A stretch of DNA of 64,000 nt. Source: CAYXRS01 sp964636485. GTDB lineage: Bacteria; Gemmatimonadota; Gemmatimonadetes; Gemmatimonadales; Gemmatimonadaceae. Below are positions 47,551 to 56,063 of the stretch, one piece after another. The notes under the pieces were generated by a model. That model was not told where the DNA came from. It ran no database searches and saw nothing but the letters and a program-made list of their open reading frames with translations. The stretch covers positions 5,855 to 69,854 of the forward strand of contig CAZWSO010000001.1 in the NCBI GenBank assembly GCA_964636485.1, in the 5' to 3' direction. Numbering within the stretch: position 1 is the first letter of the stretch; every line of letters begins with the position of its first letter. A program made the translations under genes and the position numbers.

Positions 47551-49503
47551 GTGAGCGTCGACGGTTCCCGCCCGCCGTACCGGCCAATTGCGGATCACGC
47601 CGTCATCGGCAACCAGAACACCTGTGCGCTGGTATCGCGTGATGGTGTAATCGTCTGGTGCTGCTTCCCTGAGCTGGATGATGCCAGCGTATTCGGCTCG
47701 ATCCTCGATCAACGGAAGGGAGGACGCTTCGGTGTCACAGCGCGGGGCGGAACGGTGCGCACGCAGCGCTACATCGACCTTACGGCAGTACTGGTCACCA
47801 TCTCTGACGCGCCGGGCGGCGAACTCTCCGTTACCGACTTCATGCCGGTACGCGGCTCGATCGCCGGCTGCGGGAATCCCGGCCGGGAGCCCGAAATCTA
47901 CCGCATTATTCGCTGCGAGTCCGGCGAAGTCGAAGTGGAAGTAGAGTGGGCACCACGTTTCGATTACGCGAGGGCGCGTACCACGATCGAGTCGACCGAC
48001 GGAGGCTTCATCGCGAGAGGCGATGATGCGACAATGACCCTTGCGGGCGTGGCGAACGGTCACATCGAAGGTGGCGAGTATGGGCCAACCTTGCGGGCGT
48101 CGCTGCGTCTTGTCGCCGGGGAGATGGTCACACTGATAACGCGCTTCGGTTCGACCGTCGCGAATCCGGATCTCCCCGCCAGCGACGCGGCGTTGCGGGA
48201 CACGGTCGAGGCGTGGCGCGGCTGGATGCGAGAGGCCGGCACGGAGGAGGATTTCGCGTGGGCCGGGCAGCACGAGGCGATGGTGTATCGGTCGGCGATC
48301 GTGCTCAAGCTGCTCACGCACCCAGGTACCGGTGCGATCGCGGCGGCACCGACTACGTCATTGCCGGAGGATATCGGCGGCGTGCGCAATTGGGACTACC
48401 GCTACACGTGGATCCGCGACGCGTCGTTCACAGTGCAGGCACTCCTCACGCTTGGGCATGGCCAGGAAGCGCGTGATTTCGTCGAGTTCGCCGAGCGCGC
48501 CGCAATGAACGAGGCTGCGGGCGATCAGGAGGTGAAGATCATGTACGACCTGCGCGGCAACCTGGCGCCCGCGGAGGAGGAGCTGGAGCACCTCGAGGGA
48601 TACGAGGGCTCGCGGCCCGTTCGCATCGGCAACGAGGCTCGTTTCCAGATCCAGCACGACGTCTACGGGGAGCTTATCGACTGCGCCTTCGAGCTCATCC
48701 GCCGGGGCGAGAAGCTGGAACGGGAGATATTCGATTTCCTCGCCCGTCTTGCCGACCTGTCGTGCGAGGTATGGAGAGAGCCGGACGCTGGGATCTGGGA
48801 ATTTCGCGCCGAGCCAAAGCACTACACCTACTCGAAGCTGATGGTATGGGTGGCGCTCGACCGCGCCGTCCGGCTTGCCGAGCACCACGGCTTGAAGGGC
48901 GACGTGGAGCGCTGGCGGCGCAATCGGGACGAGTTGCGCCAGGAAATTCTGGCGCGTGGGTACAACGAGCAGCTTGGGGCGTTCGCGATGGCTTACGACT
49001 CGGACGATCTCGACGCGGCCAACCTGCGCATGGCTTCGCTCGAGTTTCTCCCCTGTTCCGATAGCCGGGTGCAGGGCACGATCGACCGAACCCTCGAGCA
49101 TCTGACCAGGGATGGAATGGTCTACCGGTATCTGGTGGATGACGGTCTTCCGGGCCACGAGGGAACCTTCGGCCTCTGCACCTTTTGGATGATCGAGGTG
49201 CTCGCGCTCTCTGGCCGCATCGGGGAGGCACGCGCAATGTTCGAGGGAATGGCAGCCCGTGCCAATCACGTCGGACTCTACTCCGAGGAGATCGCTCCCG
49301 GGAGTGGCCGCTTCCTCGGCAATTTTCCGCAGGCATTCACTCACATCGGCTTCATCACCAGCCTGCTCTATCTGGCTGCGGCTGAAGGGCTGGACCACCA
49401 CAGGCTGAGCGAACTGGAGGGAATGTCATCCATGTGTCCCGCCCCAGGCCCGCGTCATGCAGAACGAGGTACGCAGCAGACTGCCTGGGAGGGAAAGAAA
49501 TGA
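47551..49503 (+). CDS. GH15 family glucoamylase/trehalase-like glycoside hydrolase
   Basis: A 650-aa inverting glycosidase. The N-terminal beta-sandwich starts IADHAVIGNQNTCALVSRDGVIVWCCFP. The (alpha/alpha)6 barrel has the GH15 signatures RNWDYRYTWIRDASFTVQALL (general acid/base region begins here), PDAGIWEFRAEPKHYTYSKLMVWVALDRAV and EEIAPGSGRFLGNFPQAFTHIGFI. No signal peptide, so cytosolic. Trehalase, glucoamylase and dextranase activities occur in this family. The nearby trehalose synthase at 54470 favours trehalase, as an inference. Its ATGA overlap couples it to the ASRT-like protein. Confidence 0.88.
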   Translation: MSVDGSRPPYRPIADHAVIGNQNTCALVSRDGVIVWCCFPELDDASVFGSILDQRKGGRFGVTARGGTVRTQRYIDLTAVLVTISDAPGGELSVTDFMPVRGSIAGCGNPGREPEIYRIIRCESGEVEVEVEWAPRFDYARARTTIESTDGGFIARGDDATMTLAGVANGHIEGGEYGPTLRASLRLVAGEMVTLITRFGSTVANPDLPASDAALRDTVEAWRGWMREAGTEEDFAWAGQHEAMVYRSAIVLKLLTHPGTGAIAAAPTTSLPEDIGGVRNWDYRYTWIRDASFTVQALLTLGHGQEARDFVEFAERAAMNEAAGDQEVKIMYDLRGNLAPAEEELEHLEGYEGSRPVRIGNEARFQIQHDVYGELIDCAFELIRRGEKLEREIFDFLARLADLSCEVWREPDAGIWEFRAEPKHYTYSKLMVWVALDRAVRLAEHHGLKGDVERWRRNRDELRQEILARGYNEQLGAFAMAYDSDDLDAANLRMASLEFLPCSDSRVQGTIDRTLEHLTRDGMVYRYLVDDGLPGHEGTFGLCTFWMIEVLALSGRIGEARAMFEGMAARANHVGLYSEEIAPGSGRFLGNFPQAFTHIGFITSLLYLAAAEGLDHHRLSELEGMSSMCPAPGPRHAERGTQQTAWEGKK

Positions 49504-49877
49504 CGGAGCCGATCGGTCGGCGGCGCTGGGCGATCGCCGAGGGCTACATCCCCGCCGAGAGCACCGGGCCCGAACCGCAGATGACCAGTCACGAGACGGT
49601 GTGCATTCTCAATGCGGGCGACGGGGATGCAGAGATCCGGATCACGATCTTCTTCGAGGATCGGGAACCAGCCGGTCCGTACCGGCTTTCGGTGAAGGCG
49701 CGCCGCACCGTACACGCGCGCTTCAACGAGATGAACGATCCGGAGCCGATCCCGAAGGATACCGACTTCGCATCGCTGATCGAGTCCGACGTGCCGATCG
49801 TAGTGCAGCACACCCGGCTCGATTCGCGGCAGTCGGCGAACGCACTCTTGTCGACCATGGCGTTCGCCGCTGACTGA
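49500..49877 (+). CDS. ASRT-like small-molecule-binding protein (Anabaena sensory rhodopsin transducer family)
   Basis: A 125-aa cytosolic protein with near-uniform family signatures: IGRRRWAIAEGYIPAEST, GPEPQMTSHETVCILNAGD, FFEDREPAGPYRLSVKARRT, VHARFNEMNDPEPIPKDTDFA and VPIVVQHTRLDSRQSANALLST. The Anabaena member is a transducer for sensory rhodopsin and the superfamily has been proposed to bind carbohydrates. No rhodopsin gene lies in the window. GGGAGGG precedes ATG 49500, which overlaps the GH15 stop by 4 bp, so sensing of a sugar tied to GH15 is the likelier job. A strong terminator follows. Confidence 0.9.
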   Translation: MTEPIGRRRWAIAEGYIPAESTGPEPQMTSHETVCILNAGDGDAEIRITIFFEDREPAGPYRLSVKARRTVHARFNEMNDPEPIPKDTDFASLIESDVPIVVQHTRLDSRQSANALLSTMAFAAD

Positions 49878-49885
49878 TAGCCGGG

Positions 49886-49921
49886 ATGAAAGAGGGGAGC
49901 GTAGCCGCTCCCCTCTTTCAT
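49886..49921 (+). terminator. Strong intrinsic terminator after the ASRT gene
   Basis: A perfect 16-bp stem (ATGAAAGAGGGGAGCG and its complement) with a TAGC loop starts 8 bp after the stop codon and is followed by TCTTTCG. It ends the GH15-ASRT transcript. The symmetric stem may also stop the convergent csbD-like transcript. Confidence 0.88.
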
Positions 49922-49931
49922 TCTTTCGATC

Positions 49932-50135
49932 TCAGTCTTTCCGGTCGAGCTTCTGCTGAGCTTTACCGAAGTTGTCCTTGGCACTCCCCTTCAGCTCCTC
50001 CGCTTTGCCCTTGGCCTGCTGCTCGCGATCGCCGGTCAGATCACCGGCGGCGCCGCGTGCCTTGCCCTTGGCTTCTTCGGTCTTGCCCTCAACGCGATTC
50101 TCCGTGCCGCGGTCCTTCATGTCCTTGTCGGCCAT
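49932..50135 (-). CDS. CsbD-like stress protein
   Basis: A 67-aa highly charged protein: KDRGTENRVEGKTEEAKGKARG, LTGDREQQAKGKAEELKG and AKDNFGKAQQKLD are the CsbD family pattern. These general stress proteins are abundant under osmotic or starvation stress, with unknown mechanism. ATG 50135 follows AGGAGG by 7 nt. Confidence 0.9.
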   Translation of the reverse strand: MADKDMKDRGTENRVEGKTEEAKGKARGAAGDLTGDREQQAKGKAEELKGSAKDNFGKAQQKLDRKD

Positions 50136-50273
50136 TTGCAACCTCCTGTATCTGCTGTTTCGTGGACCTGCCCGGCACCGCGCCAGCGCGCGGAGCCGCT
50201 GCCCTGCTTCTTCCCGCGAAAACATGGGTGCAAGGCACGTACCGAATGCCGAGGCTCTCTCGCCAGCCGAGGC

Positions 50274-50633
50274 TCAGAGTCGCGCGTCGCGGTCGCGACG
50301 CACGTCATCCCGCCCACTATCATCTCCCGTGACGCGGTTCCATGCGTCACGCACGGATTGCTTGATCTCGTCCCATGTGGACCTGCTGGAGCCACGATGC
50401 TCATAGGTGTCCCAGTCACGGCGCAGGTCGCCTTCAGCGTCCTCGAAGCGTCGCCCCTTGTTCCGCTGTGCGGACTCGTAGCCAAAGCGATAACCCGGCT
50501 GGTAGTGTTCGTACCCTCGATCGGCCTGCACATACGGACGCATCGAAAAGTTCTCGCGCCAATATGCATCCTCGTTCATCCAGTCCGAGCCACTGGTGGT
50601 GCCCCGACCCTGTACGAGATCATCGTTTGCCAT
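50274..50633 (-). CDS. Small hydrophilic stress-associated protein of unknown function
   Basis: A 119-aa hydrophilic protein with WMNEDAYWRENFSMRPYV, YEHYQPGYRFGYESAQRN and a C-terminal WDEIKQSVRDAWNRVTGDD helix. Similar short proteins occur next to CsbD and related stress genes in other bacteria; function unknown. ATG 50633 follows AGGAGG by 6 nt, with a leader very similar to that of the csbD-like gene. Confidence 0.75.
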   Translation of the reverse strand: MANDDLVQGRGTTSGSDWMNEDAYWRENFSMRPYVQADRGYEHYQPGYRFGYESAQRNKGRRFEDAEGDLRRDWDTYEHRGSSRSTWDEIKQSVRDAWNRVTGDDSGRDDVRRDRDARL

Positions 50634-50803
50634 CTGCCACCTCCTGTGCACAGTCGCCGCGCGATGTTTCATATGAACTCGACATAGGAGGCAAGGGGTG
50701 CGCCGGAACAGGGCAGCGCCCGCCGGAAAGCAGCGGCGACACCGATGGGCGCGAGCACGACCGAAGATGCTTCAGGCCGCGCATGCCTCTACGTAACAAT
50801 CGC

Positions 50804-50831
50804 TTGACATGCGTCGTTTACAGTGCATTAT
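50804..50831 (+). promoter_or_regulatory. Sigma-70-like promoter for the 50906 gene
   Basis: TTGACA at 50804-50809 and CATTAT at 50826-50831 are separated by 16 bp; the -35 is perfect and the -10 matches 4 of 6. It is the best consensus promoter in the window and lies 74 bp before the gene start. Confidence 0.55.
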
Positions 50832-50905
50832 GAGGTGCTGACGGGTGATCTCATCAGCGGTGAAAAAGCGGCATGAGGCTCGCCCCACCTGGAGGAGAAA
50901 GTTTC

Positions 50906-51418
50906 ATGCACAGCTACATGGCGGCAGCCCGACGCCTGGCCGCAATCCTGACGCTTTCGACGCTCGCCTGCTCGGCGTCGAGCCGCTCCCCTGAGGCAGC
51001 GGACACCGCGTTCGCCGCGGTTCAGCAACGCGGGGAGCTGGTCATGGGCGTAGACCAGTACACATCGACGCACCGATTCGACAAGAGCGCTGACGGCGGG
51101 CGAATCGAGCTGCAGCGCGACAGCGACGATCCCGAGGGCATAGCTACCATTCGTCGTCACCTTGGAGAGGTGGCCGCCCAGTTCGCGAGGGGCGATTTCT
51201 CCGCCTCTCGCGCGGTTCACGACCGCGAGATCCCCGGCGCTGACGTTATGACGGCAAGGCGGGAGGCGATCACGTATACCGTAGTGGAGCTGCCGCGTGG
51301 CGCGGAGATGCACATCCGGACCCCGGACCCGGACGCCGTTGCGGCCATCCATCGTTTCCTCGACTTTCAGCGGAGCGACCATCGCGCGAGCGGGACGGAC
51401 GGGCACGAGCACGACTGA
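50906..51418 (+). CDS. Putative lipoprotein/periplasmic protein of unknown function
   Basis: A 170-aa protein with a signal peptide ending LSTLACSAS (lipobox-like, Cys). The mature part has VMGVDQYTSTHRFDKSADGGRIELQRD, a helix IRRHLGEVAAQFARGDFSASR and the C-terminal DAVAAIHRFLDFQRSDHR. Similar proteins are widespread but uncharacterised. The paired His/Asp residues (HRF, VHDREIPG, AIHRF, DGHEHD) would allow metal binding. GGAGGA lies before ATG 50906. It has its own promoter-like sequence. Confidence 0.72.
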   Translation: MHSYMAAARRLAAILTLSTLACSASSRSPEAADTAFAAVQQRGELVMGVDQYTSTHRFDKSADGGRIELQRDSDDPEGIATIRRHLGEVAAQFARGDFSASRAVHDREIPGADVMTARREAITYTVVELPRGAEMHIRTPDPDAVAAIHRFLDFQRSDHRASGTDGHEHD

Positions 51419-51699
51419 TCACGGATCAGCGCGTGCCTGTTCGCGAACTCCGTGCCGACAGCTGGCAATTCGACCGCAGCCCGATCGCATCAAGCAGCTT
51501 CTGGGTGAATCCATCCTCTCCCCCCAGATCCGGCGCAGCACCGTACCCGGAACAGGAAGGGCCTGCGCGGTGAAAACCTCTGGCAGCACCAGCTCGAGGA
51601 GCGCAATGGCCCTTCTCTCTCTGTCCGCACGGAATGCGATTATGTATCCGCCGTGTAGTTTGCGCTCGGGGCACCCGGTACCGCATATAAAGGTCGCGC

Positions 51700-54447
51700 A
51701 TGACGACGAACGAGAGCACAGGAGCTGGTGACACAATCGCTCCCCGGGAGCAGGGCGCGGCCGAGATCAGTGGTCAGCGCGCGTGGCACATCCTCACGCA
51801 CGAGGACGTGCTCGAATTGCTCGATGCGAAGCCGGGGGGCCTTTCGTCCGATGAGGCGGCGCAACGCCTCGAGCGATACGGCCGAAACGAGGTGGAAGCG
51901 GAACGGCTGACGCCGTGGTGGAGCATTCTCCTCCATCAATTCCGCGACCCGCTCATCTACATTCTCCTGATCGCCGCCGCGATCACTTTCGTCATTGGAG
52001 ATCTGGTAGACGGCGGCGTGATCATGGCTGTGGTAATAATCAACGCAATCATCGGCTTCACGCAGGAGTACCGGGCTCGGGAAGCGATGAGTGCGCTGCA
52101 GAAGATGAGTGCACCCACGGCCGAGGTGTCGCGCGACGGCCGCGCAATGACGATTCCGGCAGTCGAGCTCGTCCCTGGAGACATCGTCAATCTCACCTCC
52201 GGCGACCGTGTCCCGGCGGACATCCGCCTGCTGAAGGTGCGCGAGCTGGAGGCGGACGAATCCGCCCTTACGGGCGAATCGCTGGCGGTCCGCAAAACTG
52301 TCGACGCCATAGACGAGGAGCTGCTCGTTCCCGGCGATCAGACCAACATCGCATTCTCCGGAACAGTGGTGACGCGCGGACGCGGACGCGGCGTGGTGAT
52401 CCGCACCGGGGCAGCGTCAGAGCTCGGACGCATCGCAACGTCCATGCGCGAGATGGCGGAGACGGTGACACCGCTGCAGCAGAAGTTCGACACGTTGGGC
52501 ACGCGCATCGGCATCGCCGTTCTGCTGCTGTCCGTGATCGTGGTGATGATCGGACTGCTGCGCGCGATGCCCCTGACGGACCTCGTCGTGGCGGCGGTCG
52601 CGCTGGCCGTAGCCACGATCCCTGAAGGGCTTCCCGTCGTACTGACCGTGACGCTCGCGATTGGCGTGCGGCGCATGGCAAGGCGTAATGCCATCATCCG
52701 GTCGCTCCCGGCAGTGGAGACCCTTGGCAGCACTACCGTGATCGGCTCCGACAAGACCGGTACCCTGACGCGCAACGAGATGACCGTGCGCGTGGTATGG
52801 GCGGGGGGTCGCCGCTTCGGCGTGACGGGGGCAGGATATTCATCCGAAGGGACAATCGAGATCGATGGCCAGCCGACAAGCGCGGAACGGGACTACGCGC
52901 TTGGCGAGGTGCTCCGCGCCGGCGTTCTGGCGAACGAGGCCGACCCACGATCCCTCGAGACGGGGGAGGCGCTGGGCGATCCCACGGAGGTGGCGCTCTA
53001 CGCTGCCGCAGCAAAGGGCGGCCTGCAACCGGCTGCGCTGCGCAGAGAACTCCCCGAGGTGTCCGCACTTCCCTTCGAGTCGGAGCGTCGTCTGATGGCG
53101 AGCCTTCGCGACACTCCGGAGGGCCGGCGGCTTTTCGTGAAGGGCGCGCCGGAGGCGATACTTGCCCACTGTGCCAGCATTGCACTCGCCGACGGTATCG
53201 GCGAACTGGAGGTGGAGACAATTCGCGAGGCGGCGCATGCGATGGCCGCCGAGGGCCTGCGCGTCCTCGCGATGGCATCGCGTGAAGATACCAGCGATCA
53301 GTTGAGCGATGCCTCGCTTGGCAACGAACTGATATTCGCCGGCATGCAGGGAATGGAGGACCCCGTGCGCCCGGAAGCTGTGGAGGCCGTCTCGCTGGCG
53401 CACCAGGCGGGAATTCGTGTCCTCATGCTTACGGGAGACCACGTCGATACCGCACAGGCGATTGGCCGCCAGCTCGGACTTGGCCGGCGTTCGGACCGGG
53501 CGATCGATGGCGCCGAGCTGTCGCGGATCTCACCGGATGACCTTGGAGAGGCCGTCGCGCACGTGGACATATACGCGCGCGTAGCGCCCGAGCACAAGCT
53601 GGCCATCGTCACGCATCTGAAGGATCGTGGCGAGATCGTCGCGGTCACCGGTGACGGTGTCAACGATGCCCCCGCGCTGCGCGCCGCGCACATTGGCGTT
53701 GCAATGGGACAGTCAGGCACCGATGTCGCGCGAGAGGCATCCGACATGGTGCTCGCCGACGACAACTTCGCCACTATCACGGCAGCGGTCGAGGAGGGGC
53801 GGATCGTCTTCGCCAATATCCGAAAGGTGACCTTCTTTCTGCTCTCTACAGGCGTGGCGATGCCGATCACGATCATCGCTGCTTTGTTGTTCGGGCTGCC
53901 ACTTCCCTTCGTAGCCGCGCAGATTCTGTGGATCAACCTCGTCACCAATGGCCTCCAGGACGTTGCGCTCGCCTTCGAACCAGGAGAGCCAGGGCTGCTA
54001 GAGCGGCCACCGCGCGCGGCAACGGAAGGCATCGTCACGCAGCGCATCATCTGGCGACTGCTGGGCGTGGGTACCGTCCTCGCCGCCGGAACCCTGGGCA
54101 TGTTCCTGTGGACGCTGCAGAGCACCGGCAACCTCGCTGTCGCGCAGAGCGCGGCGATGACACAAATGGTGGTGTTTCAGAACTTTCATGTGTTCAACAG
54201 CCGGTCCCTGGATCGGTCGATAGTCGCGATCCCGCCGTTCTCGAACCGGTTTCTCTTTGCGGCCGTCGTCCTGGCGCTGCTGGCACAGATCGCTGTGCTG
54301 AATCTGCCGCCGCTGCAAACGATCTTTCGCACCGTCCCCCTCTCCACCCAGCAGTGGGGGTGGATCGTGCTCTTCGGTACAGCGGTCATCATCGGCGGCG
54401 AGTTGGACAAGTTCATCAACCGCCGCAGGGGGCGACCGATCGGTTGA
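51700..54447 (+). CDS. P2-type cation-transporting ATPase
   Basis: A 915-aa ATP-driven cation pump. The N-terminal cation-ATPase domain is at about 28-100, four early helices lie to about 330, and the helix 4 motif is ATIPEGLP. The phosphorylated Asp is in DKTGTLT at residue 351. KGAPE binds nucleotide, GDGVNDAP is near 650, and INLVTNGLQDVALAFEPGEP is helix 6. The ten-helix layout is normal for P2A/PMR1-like pumps. Helix 6 lacks the classic Ca2+ site pattern, so Na+, K+ or Ca2+ cannot be decided. Only AAAGG precedes the ATG. Confidence 0.9.
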   Translation: MTTNESTGAGDTIAPREQGAAEISGQRAWHILTHEDVLELLDAKPGGLSSDEAAQRLERYGRNEVEAERLTPWWSILLHQFRDPLIYILLIAAAITFVIGDLVDGGVIMAVVIINAIIGFTQEYRAREAMSALQKMSAPTAEVSRDGRAMTIPAVELVPGDIVNLTSGDRVPADIRLLKVRELEADESALTGESLAVRKTVDAIDEELLVPGDQTNIAFSGTVVTRGRGRGVVIRTGAASELGRIATSMREMAETVTPLQQKFDTLGTRIGIAVLLLSVIVVMIGLLRAMPLTDLVVAAVALAVATIPEGLPVVLTVTLAIGVRRMARRNAIIRSLPAVETLGSTTVIGSDKTGTLTRNEMTVRVVWAGGRRFGVTGAGYSSEGTIEIDGQPTSAERDYALGEVLRAGVLANEADPRSLETGEALGDPTEVALYAAAAKGGLQPAALRRELPEVSALPFESERRLMASLRDTPEGRRLFVKGAPEAILAHCASIALADGIGELEVETIREAAHAMAAEGLRVLAMASREDTSDQLSDASLGNELIFAGMQGMEDPVRPEAVEAVSLAHQAGIRVLMLTGDHVDTAQAIGRQLGLGRRSDRAIDGAELSRISPDDLGEAVAHVDIYARVAPEHKLAIVTHLKDRGEIVAVTGDGVNDAPALRAAHIGVAMGQSGTDVAREASDMVLADDNFATITAAVEEGRIVFANIRKVTFFLLSTGVAMPITIIAALLFGLPLPFVAAQILWINLVTNGLQDVALAFEPGEPGLLERPPRAATEGIVTQRIIWRLLGVGTVLAAGTLGMFLWTLQSTGNLAVAQSAAMTQMVVFQNFHVFNSRSLDRSIVAIPPFSNRFLFAAVVLALLAQIAVLNLPPLQTIFRTVPLSTQQWGWIVLFGTAVIIGGELDKFINRRRGRPIG

Positions 54448-54469
54448 AGCCACATGGAGGTAGCGCCAC

Positions 54470-55966
54470 ATGGCTCGTCTGGTGGTTCCGCAGCATCACG
54501 TGTCATTGCAGGACTATGAGTCCGTTGCTCAACTCAGCGCCGCCGTTCGCGATCTCATAACGGAAGCAAACAGCCTCCTCCCCCTGCTGGATGGCAGGCG
54601 CGTGTGGATGGTGAACAGCACGGAGCGCGGTGGCGGCGTTGCGGAGATGCTGCCGGCCTTGCTCACGCTCCTCCGCGAATTAGGTGTGGATGCGCTCTGG
54701 CTCGTGATGGAATCCGCGGATCCGGAATTCTTCCGTCTGACGAAGCGCCTTCACAACCTGATCCACGGCGAGGGCGATCCTCTGCTGAACGACCCGGCAC
54801 GTGAGCTGTACGAACGCGTCAGCCACGAGAATGCGGAGGCAATCTCGCGTTATCTCGCCCCAGGCGATCTGCTCATCGTTCATGATCCGCAGCCGCTTGG
54901 CGCCGGCGCTCTCATACGTGATGCGATGGACGTTGCCGCAATCTGGCGCTGCCACATCGGGCTCGATCAGCGCACCCCGGAAACCACGGCGGCGTGGGAT
55001 TTTCTCCGGCCCTACGCATCCGCCTACGATCAGGCCGTGTTCACGGCGCCCGAATACATCCCGAGTTACCTCACCGGTTCGGCAACGATCATCCACCCAG
55101 CCATCGATCCGCTCAGCCACAAGAACCGGGATCTGCCGATCCACAAGCTGGTGGGCATCCTGGCCAACGCCTCGCTCATCCAGCCTTTCGGACCGGTACT
55201 CACGCCCCCCTTCCCAGATCCTGCGCGGCGCTTCCAGCAGGATGGCGGCTGGACAGCCGCGAACGAGCCCGAGGACATCGGCCTCCTGTTCCGTCCCATC
55301 GTGACCCAGGTGTCGCGATGGGACAGGCTCAAGGGGTTTCTACCGCTGCTGAAGGGATTCACGGCGCTCAAGCTTGATCTTGTCAACGGCACGGAGCTGG
55401 ACAGCCGCTACCGGCGGACGCTGGACACCGTCCGCCTCGTACTGGCCGGACCCGATCCGGCCTCGGTCGCGGACGATCCGGAGGCCCAGGAGGTGCTCGA
55501 AGAGCTGTGCGAGCTATATCTGGGGCTGCCGCCAGCTCTCCAGGAGGACGTGGCGATCATCTCGCTGCCGATGTCGTCCCCCAAATTCAACGCGCTAATG
55601 GTGAACGCCCTGCAGCGGTGCTCAGACATCGTGGTGCAGAACTCGCTGCGGGAGGGATTCGGGCTCACCGCCACGGAGGCGATGTGGAAGCACGCGGCTG
55701 TGATCGCGTCGCGTGCAGCCGGCCTCCGGCAGCAAATACGGCCGGGTCTGGACGGATGCCTCGTAACCGACCCCGAGGACGAGAACGAGCTGGCGCGCAC
55801 GCTGGGCGACCTGCTCAGGGACCAGCGGAAGCGTGAGGCGCTCGGACGCAGCGCTCAAAGGCGAGTACACCACGACTTCCTCATTTTCACGCAGCTGCGC
55901 GCCTGGCTGGAGGTCATTGCCCAGGTAGTGACGGCGCGATGGCCCAGTGTGGGGTGGCAACCGTGA
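54470..55966 (+). CDS. treT: GT4-family trehalose synthase (TreT-like)
   Basis: A 498-aa GT-B glycosyltransferase resembling trehalose glycosyltransferring synthase, which joins NDP-glucose and glucose to trehalose. Seen are WMVNSTERGGGVAEMLPALLTLLRELG with the Gly-rich acceptor loop, PQPLGAGALIRD, RCHIGLD, VSRWDRLKGFLPLLKGF and NSLREGFGLTATEAMWKHAAVIAS, the nucleotide-sugar EX7E region. GGAGG is 9 nt before ATG. Follows the P-type ATPase by 22 bp, so likely co-transcribed. Together with GH15 it suggests trehalose turnover as osmoprotectant. Confidence 0.85.
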   Translation: MARLVVPQHHVSLQDYESVAQLSAAVRDLITEANSLLPLLDGRRVWMVNSTERGGGVAEMLPALLTLLRELGVDALWLVMESADPEFFRLTKRLHNLIHGEGDPLLNDPARELYERVSHENAEAISRYLAPGDLLIVHDPQPLGAGALIRDAMDVAAIWRCHIGLDQRTPETTAAWDFLRPYASAYDQAVFTAPEYIPSYLTGSATIIHPAIDPLSHKNRDLPIHKLVGILANASLIQPFGPVLTPPFPDPARRFQQDGGWTAANEPEDIGLLFRPIVTQVSRWDRLKGFLPLLKGFTALKLDLVNGTELDSRYRRTLDTVRLVLAGPDPASVADDPEAQEVLEELCELYLGLPPALQEDVAIISLPMSSPKFNALMVNALQRCSDIVVQNSLREGFGLTATEAMWKHAAVIASRAAGLRQQIRPGLDGCLVTDPEDENELARTLGDLLRDQRKREALGRSAQRRVHHDFLIFTQLRAWLEVIAQVVTARWPSVGWQP

Positions 55967-56063
55967 CCAACCCCCCGCAAACGGCGTCCTTACCTACGCA
56001 GAGGTGCCGCCTCCCGGCCAGATGAAGCCCCGCTCCTGGCCGTCATCGTCCTATATACCCCAG

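Noticed and set aside
48358..49401. 347-codon minus-strand frame opposite GH15
   Set aside because: High-GC antisense shadow of a well-conserved gene, with no domain and no ribosome site.
51686..51700. TATAAA just before the P-type ATPase start as a leaderless promoter
   Set aside because: No -35 partner at proper distance, and AAAGG can serve as a ribosome site, so evidence is too thin.
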